From NCBI GenBank assembly GCA_034638255.1, contig JAWPGT010000018.1:434001-498000 (forward strand): 64,000 nucleotides of DNA, given 5' to 3'. The position numbers were made by a program, and so were the translations under genes. Source of the DNA: Coprinus comatus (lineage: Eukaryota; Basidiomycota; Agaricomycetes; Agaricales; Agaricaceae). Under the pieces are notes generated by a model. It had not been told where the DNA came from. It did no database searches and saw only the letters and a program-made list of their open reading frames with translations. Below, piece by piece: positions 1 to 12,800 of the stretch. The first letter of the stretch is position 1; every line of letters starts with the position of its first letter.

Positions 1-101
1 GAACAGATTACAAGAAGCATTAGATTATACTCTATACCTTTCAGAGATACATTTCCCTAGACCAGATGCCAAGAAATCAGAATCAGAATAAACTCCATGA
101 A

Positions 102-3100
102 TCAACTCAGTAACATAATCTCCACCTCCTTCTCCTCTTCGACCTCAACCTCTAGACCTAATTTATCATCATCACCAATTTGGTCATTACCTTCGCTCTC
201 CTCATCACCATCCTTTGATAGCAGATTATTCACCACCATCTTTGTTCTACAATCACACAACTCTTTCCTAAGCTTCCCATCGTCTTTCTCTTTTAAGGCC
301 ACTAATGCACTCTCCGCCGCCACAAATCTTGCAATAGAAACACTACCACCAACAACGGGTTCCACAATAACTTGATCATGAAAGATAGCACTAACCCCAT
401 CTACCTTGAACCCATTCCTTTCTACTTCCGTTTTCCTACCAAATTGTCAACGGAAATTCCAAAAGAAAATTTAGAAAATCAGAGACATACCTCAACTTCA
501 AAGTCTCATTACCTCTACACCCAACACTCCCTAACCATTCCAAAATTTCCGTAACAGGATCAACTTGAATAGTAGGAGTCAACACTTCCAAAACATCACT
601 CATCAACCAAACCACAATTCCCATCACTCTCTCCAAATTATATTCACAATCCACAAACACCGCTCCAACCACACTTTCAAAAACATCACTCAAAGCCTTG
701 GGAGGATCATACTTCCAACCTCTACACACAATTTCCATCGGCTCCGTATTCTGTAATATTGGTAAATAATGTTGTATAGCTTGATTTAGATCGATACTGT
801 TGTGAAGTATGTATTTGTGAATGTTGAGTTTTCGAATAGCTAGACTTGCTAGTGCTATCGAGCATATTGATTTAGTTCTTGGTAATGCTATTTGATGTGA
901 TGTAGCTTCTGGGAATTTATGATAGAGGTAGAGTGTAACAGCCATTTTTATGATAGCTATTTTCGTTTCCAAACTATTGTTAGTATATCACTTCAAACTA
1001 ACAGAAACAACGACAAGAAATGATTACTCACAATCTCCAAGAAATTCAAGTCTTTGATAAGAAGGCGTAACAGCATCTTCAAAAGATGGATGTGTAACAG
1101 CTTCCAACAATAAACTAGGATTTTCAAACGTATAACCCAATTCCACTTCTAATTTCGAAACCAACGGCGAAATCTCCATCACCTTCATAACATTCTCAAT
1201 CCCATTTTCCATTTCCTCAAGTCGTTGAACGTGAGCTCTAGACACCCAAGGTTCTAAACCACCAAACGCCAAACCAAGTGAGATTCCAGTTTTCAAGGCC
1301 ATAGGTATCCCACCGCTTAAATAACTAGCACCAATTAAAGCTTCCATACAATCTTGTAACCCTCTTCTCGGTATTTGTCTTTTCACTTTTTTCCTATCCC
1401 TTATATCCTTCTCCAAATAACCATAATCATAACTTTCTATATTCTTCTTGTCTTGTCTTTATCCTTGCCGGCATCTAATGATGATGATGATGACGATGAT
1501 GATTCAACAAAAGGCCACTTCCCAACTCCAACTCTCTCACTCGATATAAACTCTTCCAACCCAACAAACTTCGCACAACCCACCAAAAACCTATTCGAAA
1601 CAACTCTCTGTCTCAATCCCGACAACTGACCTTCATGTCTTTTCGGATACTTAATAAAAAGATGTACAGTCGTACAAATATCCAAAACCGCATCCCCTAA
1701 CGTTTCCAATCTTTGATTACTAAACCCCAAACTCAAATCCCCATCACCACCACCAGAACAACTTGGTAATGTCAAAGCTTCAACAATCAATTCATCCTTA
1801 ATAAAAGGGAGCCCAATCTGACTTTTTGCAAATCGAGCACGATAAAGATCTGTAATTTTTCGACAAAGTGAAGGTAACAATTCAAACGAACGAATTGTAC
1901 TTGGTTTCATATCTATCCAAGAACAAGAACGTAAAGGAACGATGGTTGATGTTTTTTTGTGATTATAGTCCGGGATTATTAGTGGGATACGATACGAATC
2001 TGAATCGAGTGAATTTGAATATCGACTTGTTGCATGTTTCATTAATCGAGGAGCTTCAAGAAGCGGACCATCCTTCAAAAGATTTAAAACACCCGTTTTT
2101 CTCGTCCATTTTTTCGCCCAATAATCGTAATACGTCGACGCAGAAGTAGAACTAGAAGTTGATGTTGAATTTGAATTTGAAAAGGCCAAAGCTTCAATAG
2201 AACCAATTTCCGGTATGGACAACGGTGTCAAATCATTTCTAATCCTTTTCAACACTCTCGTCCTTCCATATTCATGTCTATTAAGCACCAGTAATCTTCC
2301 CAATCCAATTCTCTCTTCATCAACCTTAGTCCAATCTTCAATTCCTCTCGGATTATCAACCACGCGTCGAATTCGTTCAAAGTCGACTTCATAACTTCCT
2401 TCAACAAGTGGTACCAGATACACTCCAAGTCGATTTCCAAGAGGACTTCCTGTAACACGATAGAATAAACCCAATTTCGTATATTCATGCATCAATTCTC
2501 GTTTTTCATCATCATCATCTTCGTCCTCAACCTCCCGATCACTAACAGAGTCAAACTTCAAAAGTTGTGGTTGACCAAGCCTCAAATTCACATCTGAATA
2601 AACTTCGACTTGAGGAAGAGGTGTACCCGCAACCAATCCCATAACAGCTTTAACACAACCACCACCATCATCCCCATCCCCAATATAAACAGGATGTAAC
2701 CACATCCTTTCATCAATCGTCCAAGGAAACTTAACATCAACATTCATCATCTCCCCAACATTAACATTCACCAGAGAACCTTGTCCTTGTCCTTTACTTT
2801 GACCTTGAGCATTCAAACCAACTCCAACCCCACTCCCGACTTCTTCTTCTTCAAATTTCCCAGGTGTAGGTAACAAATACTCATTAAAAACATCCAATTC
2901 CCATAACCTCTTAACAGCCAAAAACGCCACAGCTCTCTTTGCTTCCTTTTTAGTCTCTTTAACCGGTCCCGTATATACGAGTTGATTTGAAGAAACAGGA
3001 ATACTAGCTGGAAGTTTGACTTTTGCTTTGAAACCAAGATTAAAACTTGATTCCAAATTTAAATTTGAACTCGAATTCGGATCTTCATCTTGTTCTTCAT

Positions 3101-5231
3101 ATTCTTCAAATTTTGGTTTATGAATAGGAGTAAATGAATCTCTTGGTATAAGAGCACACAAGTGATTTAATAAACCGATCGAATTGTCATATGTTAGAAT
3201 TGCTTTTGTTGAAGGTACAATGAAGCGTTCTCGTTCTGATAAATCAGAAGCGTCGAGTTCATCTTCATCATCTTCATCATCGTCTTCGTTGTTTTCCATT
3301 CCTATGGGTGTAGCTGTAGTTGATCTTTGTGATCGTGTTTGTAATTGTAATTGTCGTTGTCGAGCTTCCCAAGTTTTTTTAATCTCTGGTTCTTGAGCTA
3401 CAAGATCATGATATCGAGCGAGTTCTATAATATCATCATCTTGAATCATCACTACGAATCGAGATGCAGCATTTCGAGCGCGACCACGAGATTGAACATA
3501 TCCAACCATATGTTTAACTGAATCGAATCGTACAACGAGATCACAAGCCTATAAAAACGACAACGATGAGTAAGCCAACACAAAAAAAAAACAAAAAACA
3601 CATACAGGAAAATCAAGACCTTCTTCAGCTACAGAAGTTGCTATAACTTAATCCTCAAACATTAAAATTCAATTATCGACATAACCAACAACAACAGAGA
3701 GAAAAGAACTCACGAACATTAACACTCCCATTCCTAAACTCTTTCACAGCATCTCCAACCCATGCATCCAAAGTTTTCGAAACACCTTCACTATTAACAC
3801 CTTGTCCCAACAAATGCGCAGTCCTAACTTTTCCCTTCAATTCCACCATTTCCGATAAAACTTTTGAAAGACACGCTGCCATTTGTCTTTGTTCCACAAA
3901 AATAATAACTTGAAAATTTGGAGTATAAAATTCCAAAAGAATATCTTTTAATGCGTTAAGTTTCGGTGAACACCACGATGTTGGTATCGAGATTGGTACC
4001 ACGTTTGGATTTTGGTTTTCAATGTCAGTGTTTATGAAATATGATTGGAAATCTATTAGAATCTCTCGTAATAAGAGAATATTAGATGATGATTTTTTCT
4101 CTGTGGATGGTTCGGGTTCTATTGCCATTGAAACGAATTCAGTAACCAAATTTGGAGAATCCATACTAGTAGGGACGTGTTTTCCTGGAATAAACCGCTT
4201 CATAACATGGCTGACTTCGAGAAAGAGATATAGAGAAGCACAATAAGGACCTAGATGATGTAGTGTTGTTTCGTATCGTATGACCGTGGTAGACCAAGCA
4301 AGATCCAAGGTAATCCAAAGCGAGACAGGGAATATAGATAAACAATCAAACAATCTGAGCTCGAAGGAATCATAGGTATCCGGAGGTCTAGGGAATTGTT
4401 TAACAACCTAAAATATCAAAGTGTGAGTGAAACCACTTCTACGAATGAAATTGAGATTAATCATTTACCTCGACTGGCCGAGGGGCGTAACTCGCGAGTT
4501 CAGAAACATGCTCGAGGACACTAATGATCTTCGAATTCATGTTCGTTTCTAATGATGCAAGAGATCCTACAGGATCCTTGGTATTCCAGATTGGCGATGC
4601 AGTCATTCCAAATATTTTGGGTCTATCTTCGACATTTTTGATATGGAAGTATTCCCGCATGATGGTATTATATGGGTGATTTTTTCGCGTATTGTGACAC
4701 TCATCGAATAGAAGAAGAGAGACGCGTTCCAAACTCCATAATGAATGAGTTATCAAGTTCACAAGCACCTGTGCTACCTCGGAGTGAGTTCAAGGCTAGG
4801 ATAATAGGGGTACAGTGCCACAGCCACAGGTACTTACGTGTCATGACGATCACATCGCATCTCTCTAAACGCATCTTCCACTTTATCCTTTCACCCAAAT
4901 CAATACCCAGATCCCCGAAAAGCCTAGTAATACGAAGGCCAGTATTTTCTTCAAGGAACCTTGCTTGTTGCTGAACCAGAGCCACTTTAGGTACCAGGAA
5001 TATAATTAATTTGTGCTTTGAGCATTGCATCGTTGAGATCCACTTGATGAGGAGAATTCCAATCAAAGTCTTTCCAGACCCAGTATCGAGAGCAGCGATT
5101 ACATTTTCTGGCATATACGTTCATAGTCCATCTACAGGACAAACACTCGTCAAAGTACCTTTCTGGGCTCTTTCAAATATTTCTTCCTGATATTTCCTGG
5201 GTCGTAAGTCGTGTGTGGTATCCGAAACCAT
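102..5231 (-). CDS. Dicer-like ribonuclease (RNA silencing)
   Basis: Dicer cleaves double-stranded RNA into small RNAs for silencing. The start at 5231 opens MVSDTTHDLRPRKYQEEIFE, and an intron follows at once. Helicase motifs are visible in order: Walker A ALDTGSGKT (about 5075), DECH (about 4700), MTASP (about 4600), EEGLDFP (about 3620) and QSRGRAR (about 3480). Two RNase III domains follow: the first with QRLETLGDAVLD (about 1700) and the downstream acidic QDCMEALIGA (about 1350); the second with QRLEFLGDS, split by an intron near 1020, and DVFESVVGAVF (about 680). The metal-binding Asp and Glu are present in both. The C-terminal exon resembles a dsRNA-binding tail, ending in an acidic stretch. 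I did not recognise a PAZ domain. About nine introns are needed; one of 104 nt (1437-1540) is longer than the rest and is discussed in the findings. It is divergent from the PLP2 gene. The family call is secure; exact junctions are by eye. Confidence 0.93.
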
Positions 5232-5417
5232 GATCAGGCAAAGTCAAGGGACATTAACAAGTTTTAACCAACTGTGGTGGCGAGTTTGAAAGAAACTGAT
5301 GGGTCGCGTCGGATCACGTGAGTCCAATTAGGCTTGCCAATCAATCCGCAGAAATGCGCAGAACTGAAGACAACTATAAAGCCTGGACGAACAGAGTGAC
5401 TTATCGCACAGAAAACA
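5232..5417. promoter_or_regulatory. Bidirectional promoter Dicer/PLP2 with TCACGTGA
   Basis: The 186 bp between the two divergent start codons must serve both genes. It contains the perfect palindrome TCACGTGA at 5314-5321, 97 bp before the PLP2 ATG. CACGTG is the general bHLH (E-box) core known in fungi from Cbf1 and SREBP-type factors; which factor binds here is not known. A TATA-like ACTATAAAG lies at about 5372, in the PLP2 orientation. Confidence 0.6.
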
Positions 5418-6369
5418 ATGTCGATTAACCCTAACGAAGATACAGAATTGTAAGTAACATTGCATACTAAGCCTGCATCATAGTTGATCCAGATATCTGT
5501 AGTAATGACGCTCTTCGCAAATATGGAATCATTCCTCCTCGGCCTGTAACCCCACCAACGCCCTCACCTCCTGCTTCTCCCACTCTAGAGGACAAACTAG
5601 ACGACCTTGATGAGCTTGAACTTCTAGAACTTGAGGAAGAGGCCAAGAATGATGAGACCGAGCAAAGGATACGGGCATACCACGAGAAACGAGTTGAGGA
5701 AGAGAGGAGGGAAGCACAACGGGCTCGGTTTGGAAGAGTATATCCTATAGGTAGAGAAGACTATACAAGGGAGGTTACGGATGCTAGCAATATCAACGAA
5801 GAAGATGACGAAGAAGAACGAGGAACAGGGGTAGTCTGCTTCTTGTACAAGGATGGGTATGTACTCCCCTCTTAGTCTGTGGATAACTACTAATGGCTTT
5901 TAGTATTCCGAGGAGCGACCGGACCTTCCAGCATATCCGTACGCTTGCTCAAAAATATCCCAGAACAAAATTTGTATCGATTGTTGGTGATAAATGCCTA
6001 CCAAACCTTCCCGATTCAAGGGTTCCCATGATTATTATGTACCGCAAAGGTGAAATTGTAAACCAAATCATCGCTTGGGGTGCGGACAGAGAACGCAAGC
6101 TAGAAGGTATGTACCCACATCATAGCGCCTCATGCTGGCTCATCTAGAACTCGACAACAGAACTCGAAGCTGGACTCATCGTTTATGGTATTCTCGACCT
6201 TCCCGATCGTGCTCCTCCAGGCAGCCGTCGAAAAGGGGATAGCGAGGACGAGGACGAAGATAGCTCTTCTAGAATGCGTTCGCATGCGACAAGCACGAAT
6301 GGACGGTCAGAAAAGAACATTAGATCGTCAAAGGACGATTCTGATTCGGACTTTGAGTTTGATATCTAG
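5418..6369 (+). CDS. PLP2: Phosducin-like protein 2/3 (thioredoxin-fold co-chaperone)
   Basis: PLP2/PDCL3 proteins bind the cytosolic chaperonin CCT and help fold actin and tubulin. Exon 1 is MSINPNEDTEF; the first intron begins GTAAGTAACA and rejoins in frame to NDALRKYGIIPPRP. Next come a proline-rich patch, an acidic coiled-coil segment (LEDKLDDLDELELLELEEEA), then the thioredoxin-like core from VVCFLYKDG through IRTLAQKYPRTKFVSIVGD and VPMIIMYRKGEIVNQIIAWG. The tail is acidic and serine-rich, ending DSDFEFDI. The order and roughly 240-residue length fit the family. It lacks the thioredoxin CxxC, as is normal for phosducins. Two further introns follow KDG and the RKLE motif. ALG3 begins 36 bp downstream on the same strand. 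Confidence 0.9.
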
Positions 6370-6405
6370 CGTAGATTAATTACTCTGCATGCCTTATTCC
6401 CACGC

Positions 6406-8198
6406 ATGGCTCGCAGCTTCGTCCACGACGTCGTGGCTTTGCCAAAAGCTCTGCTCTTTAACCCTCGCTTCTTTCTGTCTCTCGCTGCCTTAGTCATCCT
6501 CGGAGATGCTGTCCTTACTGAACTCATCATAAAATATATTCCTTGTGAGTCCTATTGCTCCCCATAGTATATCTGGATCACCAACTCTGTTATGCCGTAC
6601 CAGACACAGAGATAGATTGGGAAACCTATATGGTACATACAGATCTCTACCTGAAAGGTCAATACAACTATACTCTAATAACTGGGCCTACCGGTCCTCT
6701 TGTGTGCGTCCTAGATCAACCACCCCTGTTGATATATATTAACCCGAACTACACAGTTATCCTGCCGGCCATGTTCGCATTCACGAGTTACTTCACAATA
6801 TCACGAATTCAGGACGCGACATTCGATTTGCACAACACATATATGCCCTTGTCTATGTTCTAACGCTAGCTGTGACATGTGTAATTTATCGTAAAGCAGG
6901 AAACATACCCAATTGGGTCCTTCTGTTGCTACCCCTCAGCAAACGTTTACATTCTATTTTTGTACTCCGACTTTTCAATGATTGCTGGGCGGTTCTGTTA
7001 TCCGCCATGGCTGTATGGGCATTCCAATCAAATTTGGACGACACTGCTATCCTATTATACAGGTATGTATATCACAGAAATATACTTTTGTCACAAATTT
7101 GACACTCATTGGTTTTCGACATAGTGGTGCTCTTTCGGTCAAGATGTCCGTTCTACTATATCTCCCCGGTATCCTCGTCATAGCATTCAAACGAAAAGGC
7201 CTCAGATCAACACTTCGTTACTTTTTCACAATTCTCGCAATTCAAGCTCTACTTGCATCTCCTTTCCTCTCCACCGATCCTTGGAGTTATATAAAGGGAG
7301 CTTTCGACTTAGGCCGTGTGTTCTTATATAAATGGACAGTCAACTGGAGATTCATTGATGAAGATACTTTTCTGAGCCCCAAGTTTGCTATAACGCTTGT
7401 TATAGGCCATGTATGCGTTTTAGTGGCATTTGGATTGGTGAAGTGGTGTAAGGAAGATGGAGGAACTTGGAAGGTTTTGAATAGAGGTTTAAGAAAACCA
7501 TTTACACCTGCCGGAATCGCACCTATAACGCCCGATTGTAAGTATCACATATTTCACCTCTCATATGTTGACTTGTAGCTAACCGCTACTTTTTATTATT
7601 AAAAAAGATGTCACGACAGTCTTGTTCACTTCGAATTTAATTGGTATTTTATTTGCAAGATCGCTTCATTATCAATTTTATTCTTGGTATGCAATGCAAA
7701 TCCCTTACTTGGCTTGGAAAACAAAATACCCTCTTCCTGTAAAGTAAGTTCATTCCATCTATCCAAATCTATCCAACCATCCTGTTTTTCTTTTTAAATA
7801 AAACTAACTAAGCGTCTGTATTCTGTTCTATTTCCATCAGACTCGCGATACTTTTCGCAATTGAATACGCATGGAACATATACCCTTCTACGAATTTATC
7901 TTCAAGTCTTTTATTGGCTGGGAATGTATTGTTATTGGTTGGTGTTTGGTTTGGTTATCCGACCGGGACTGGGCCTGGAACTGGGACTGGAACTGGAACT
8001 GGAACTGGAGCTGAACTTTTGAGTCAGACTGCCGCTCAAACTGTAGATAATTCTCAGGCTACTAGCTCCCGGAGATTCAGAAGGTCGAAAACGGAAACAA
8101 GAAACGGAAACAGAGATCAAAATAATTCTGAGGATGGTGTTTTTAATAATGTTTATTCTTTTAGGTACTTGAAATGTGTTTTTAATGCGCATTCGTGA
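6406..8198 (+). CDS. ALG3: Dol-P-Man:Man5GlcNAc2-PP-dolichol alpha-1,3-mannosyltransferase
   Basis: ALG3 adds the first dolichol-phosphate-mannose-derived mannose to the lipid-linked oligosaccharide in the ER lumen, for N-glycosylation. The start [20 protein letters not shown] leads into [20 protein letters not shown]. Family-specific stretches are [36 protein letters not shown] (spliced across an intron beginning GTGCGTCCTAG), [28 protein letters not shown], and [20 protein letters not shown]. Several hydrophobic spans are evident. The last part is unusual: after the membrane region it carries a Gly-Thr repeat and a polar tail to the stop at 8198. If a possible intron (GTACTTGAAA...TTGTTCCAG, about 8165-8221) is spliced, the frame stays open to 8352 and gives a different basic tail. 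Identity is secure; the 3' end is open. Confidence 0.9.
7965..8013 (+). repeat. Hexanucleotide-type GGAACT tandem repeat inside ALG3
   Basis: Imperfect tandem units of GGGACT/GGAACT run through the ALG3 3' coding part and translate to alternating Gly-Thr with one Pro. The indel-prone tract lies in the non-conserved C-terminal extension, so its unit number may vary between strains. Confidence 0.8.
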
Positions 8199-8629
8199 AT
8201 TTGTCTATATGATTTGTTCCAGGTTGGATTATTTAGGTATATTAAAGCTGAGTAGGAGGTCATTTCTATCCATCGTAGGTGCCTTCAAAAAAAGAACGAT
8301 TTTTGATGACATCGCTGGTCGTGCTGTCGTGACTCGTCATAGGCCAAAGTAATTGCTGGAATTTCTAAACCCACGTCCATGGCCCTCCAAACTCCAAGAG
8401 CGTTCCATTTTTTAGATTTACTTCCCTGTCTCGCCACTGACCCGCCCTGCTCCAATGTATGTAACCTTAACCTCTATCGGAGCTGTCATAAAAAACGTAA
8501 TCGGAAGGTGTGGTGTGGCTGTCTCCACGATTCCTAAACGTCATCAGATATGGGAATGACATCATCAGGCGCACCACAGTATCAACTAATATTATAATAT
8601 AATTCTCACAATAACTCGCATTCCAAATA

Positions 8630-8790
8630 CACCACACCACATATTATGTAATGCACCAAAATTATTGAAAAATAATATTTGGAACCCTTAGACATATATG
8701 GCAGTTGCTCCCTTATATAGAAGGAACAGACATTTCAAAATAAAAATTATTTTAATAATTTCGGTGCATTAGCTAATACAGGGCGTGGTA
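8630..8790. mobile_element. MITE-like element with about 45-bp terminal inverted repeats
   Basis: The left arm contains TAATGCACCAAAATTATTG (8649-8667). The right arm, read on the reverse strand from 8771, gives TAATGCACCGAAATTATTA. Outside this core the arms stay similar: CACCACACCACATATTAT on the left against TACCACGCCCTGTATTAG on the right. The whole is about 160 bp, AT-rich and without coding capacity, which fits a miniature inverted-repeat transposable element. Flanks AAATAC (left) and AAATAT (right) could be a worn target-site duplication. The superfamily cannot be assigned, and no second copy was noticed in the window. Confidence 0.65.
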
Positions 8791-9142
8791 AATATTATAT
8801 TAGATATCAACGGATAGCCAGTAAACTCGATACCTCTATCAATTTAAGATGTAATTATTTACTCTATAGACAAATACACAGATTAAAATTCAAACCGTAC
8901 AGTATTATGCTCACGCAACAGGTTGAAGACTGAACGTTTGAACATGGATATTTTGTTTTGCTGGCCATCGGTCTGAATTTTTGTTCCCTGTTTTTGATCA
9001 ATTCCGAGTCCTTTGAGGCCTATTCACACCTTTGACCCGATTAAATACGACACAACCATTACAGTGGTAGAGTATAGTAAGTTGACCCGTTTATTTTGTC
9101 ACTGACTAAGAATGGTTTGAGCAATGAACACTTAATGTTATT

Positions 9143-9814
9143 CATCGGGCCGAGGTTCAAAAAGCATTCCTGAATCCTGCACTGTTCGTTACTGTCAGAA
9201 AACTACGACCGACGTGGGATCATTGGATATAAGGATACAACATCAATATATCCTTTCGGGTATTGAACATGCTAAGACTTTGAAGAAGGAGATGGTTTTG
9301 GGCCATCCAATCGGACTATTTCCAGGAAAGGTTGGTTGTGTTATTAGTGATGGTAAGCATTGTTTAACTTTCTCTACCAAGAGCCAAGGACGAAGAAAGT
9401 GACAGTTATTGGTATAGGTATTGTTGTAGTCAAGAGGATAATGGAGATATACCGGTGCTCAAGCTTCAAGATTGACGATAAGTTGTCATCCAGATAGTGG
9501 TACTCGGTTGGAAGTTGATGCTTTCAGGACTAGACTAACGGATTTTGCTGCAGACTTTACTAGACTTTACCTATGAAATTGGTAAACATCATTGATATGA
9601 ACCCTTTCTACTCATTTAATTCGACTAATTGTGCTTATCACTACGCTGCAGGGTATATTGTAAATAAACTGAAGCCATTGTAGTATTGAAGGGTGAGTCG
9701 GAACTTTGGTGGCAATGGGCTGGAAAAGAAGTGTTGAATGTGGTTCCATCCAAAGTCCCAAGTTTGCTATGGACTAGTACGACATCCACCGCGCCTAGTA
9801 CTCTTTCATCTTGA
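9143..9814 (+). pseudogene. Decayed multi-exon coding relic, family not recognised
   Basis: Three separate stretches look like former exons. One, about 9190-9352, encodes a segment with GIEHAKTLKKEMVLGHPIGL and ends at a good donor, GTAAGC. A second, 9442-9576, encodes YTGAQASRLTISCHPDSGTR followed by LEVDAFRTRLTDFAADF, and then hits a stop. A third, 9668-9814, encodes KGESELWWQWAGKEVLNVVP. They lie on one strand in the right order, but stops and frame changes separate them and no start codon fits. This looks like a dead gene rather than chance frames, because the composition is protein-like. I could not name the family. Confidence 0.45.
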
Positions 9815-12800
9815 ACATTAACTGCTGCAGTATTCTTACCGCCCTTGTTACCACCGTTGACCATCGATAAGGAAGAAAATCAAAGATAAACCTCCCTGTA
9901 ACAAGGAAAGTTTGTGCTTTTTATATCAATCCGCACAAAAAGGAACTTGTTCACATTCAAGTTGGAGACGATAGGCGCGCCAAGCTTATGCACGGCATCA
10001 CCTTTCATGACCCAAGAACATCTCCAGACACGAAGGGTACAACTCATGATGACTACTCTGGATAAAAATGACATAATTATTTCTAAGATCGGACCGATAT
10101 CAAAGTTCGGTACAAACGACTCATGTAATCCTCGAGGCGTTTTGACTTAGTGATTTGACGCGATATGATGAGGATATGTGATTCCTCTGAAAACAAGAAG
10201 GCAGTGCCAACCGCTTCGACATATCTAATCGGGATGCCGATGATCCATATGATCTTCGAATTTGTTCAATTCTGATTGAATCCCCCTGCACGAAACCTGC
10301 AAGCCTTCAAAGCTTCAGAATTAGGACTTGATACCCAATTGAAAAGCATCCTGGAGCTTTTTATTTGATATGACTGCTAGGCTAATGCACTCTCGGGACG
10401 AAGTTCCTGACAATAATCGAGTGATCAATATCTGAATATCCATTATTCTCGGAACCTTGCGCTTTCAAAATAGGATTCCAGACCACCTTTAAGCTTATTA
10501 AACGGTATCCAAGGTCCTACACACGACCTGTTATGAATTTGGAAAGGTATGTTTATGTCGGATATCACTGACTTATGACTTAAGCTTCTTGCCCGTTTAG
10601 CAATCTCAAGTCACACGACCACCTGAAAATCATTAATTAACAGCACCCTCGAACAACGCCACAGAATAAATGGAAAATGAGTAAGTTTTGCCGTTTGCAC
10701 TCTTCAAAATACATTGCACAGCCCGTTAATACTCTCGTCATACCCAATACCATTACTTATGACGGCGTATGTGGCTGTATCAGCTCCATATACTATTAAT
10801 CCCTCACTGTCACCTGTTGCTAGTATTAGTGGATAGATAGAAAGTTCTTTTCGTGGTTTTTATTCGGGGAAGACCAAAGCATCGGACTGTGCTGCATGCA
10901 TATGTACTAATGCATGGTGTTGGTCTTGTGAACTACCGATGTGAATTCCTTCTTTTGATGTATTAAAACAATATCCTGACCGTAAGGCAGGGGCAGTAAT
11001 AATATGGCAAGTGGGAATAATGTCATGATACTAATGTTCTTAGATTCTTGATCACGGTTGTATCACCGCCGTAGAGAATGCTAATGAATTGTGGTCTGTA
11101 ACCCCTGAGTTATAGACACGATATTCAACTCTTGTACCGTTTCACTACATGCTACAAAAGCCTTCTGACGCTTCAATATACTTTTTGGCCGGAAAACTTG
11201 TGCTCCATCAAGACATAGATGCTAGATTACGAGTCTCGATATGAAGCCAGAAGATTGTTTCAGAGTCTTCAAGGGTGCCTGCTTGTGCTGCGGACCGCGG
11301 CGGAGTAAGTACATAGCAGAAATGTACAACCTATTCATCGAAGGTCTACGACTCTAAAGACTGTGGCTCGTGGTGAATGGCATAAAATACCCCACAGAAG
11401 CTATGTCAAGAACGTTGGTTTCTTCCCACAGAATGGGGTTCTAATTTCTTACTCAGCGCTCAGCACTCAATAAAAAAACTGAGTAGTAATTGATTTCCAA
11501 GAGTTCCTTGGCACGCCTAACTTGCGCCTAACTACAAAAACTGACCGCCCAAGCCACAGTTCCAAATAGAAACACACCACTCTTTCCTTCCTATGATCAA
11601 TCCAGGACCAATCCCGAAAGACCACTCCTTTGCACGAGGAACATATCAATTGTAAATATAGCATTAACGTACATGCAGGACCAACGTTCGTTTCTACCAA
11701 GCTTAAGGGCTATGAACGGGTCAGAAATCAGGATGTTGATCAATGACAAGTGATGAGTCAAAACCCCGTTTCATTTTTGTCTTCTTCTCTTTAGAATGAA
11801 TTTAATAGCAACTGCTAGAGAATATAATAAATGAGAAGCCCGGCTCGGAATGATGGTCAAGTTACATCCCATCTTCGTTGTGCGCATAATCAAGGCTGAT
11901 CGATCTCTCATCAAGTTCTTGCCTTCCTCTCTTCCACGGTAGACTCGGGACTTGGTGCCCTCTTGTCTAATCATTAGATGGACATGGTACTAATGATGCT
12001 TGAGGGCTTGGAGAAATCAAATCATCTGAGGCAAGTTGAGAAAATATGTGCCATGCTCAGCAAGTATTTCCCACACATCCGTTTCTTCGCCCCATAAATG
12101 TTTTAGAGGCTCCACCTATACCGTAATGTATACAGTTGTTAGAAGTTGTCAGATCCCAAAAGTCAGGAATTAGAGTTCTATGTTCCAGTAATACTAATCA
12201 TCTGTTATGTTCCTCGGAGATGTCTAGAAAGCTCGGGGAATATTGTATTTATGTCAGATCAGTCAAGAAGGACATGACATCCACAGTTGCTATTGCTCCG
12301 AGATGGTACACATATCCATGTGTAGAACGGAATTTGCCTAGACTGTGAGAGAGTTTTTGTGACTCCTACTAGCTCGAGCCTGGGAGTCCCAATTTTAGCT
12401 TGACCGTTCCGTGACTCTGGAACAACGTGAGCGGAGAAAGGAGTTTCATGGTGTTAGGGCCATTAGTGTACGTATTCATGATAATGTTAGGCTTAGTTGA
12501 GACCTGTTGAGACCAGGTTGATATCTTGAGGGTTCGTTGTGACTGATGACTTCTCTCGAGAAATAAAGTGACAGGTCAATTATATTAATTAACCTGGGGT
12601 GGATTCATTATTTTTCTTCTCTTTTGTTGAGTTCCCCGCCTTTGGCTTGGTAATAGAAAAGGGACCGTTTCACCGGAGGCTATTGAAGGGAGAAGGGAGA
12701 ACTGAGTTGCTTGAAGTTTATTTATTGGTCATATTTACGTGAGGGCAATCAATAATATCGTTTGATTATCTTTTCATTACATAGAATCAGAATATAAAGT

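Noticed and set aside
97..756. Plus-strand open frames opposite the Dicer 3' end
   Set aside because: They are Ser/Asn/His-rich antisense images of Dicer exons and have no family features.
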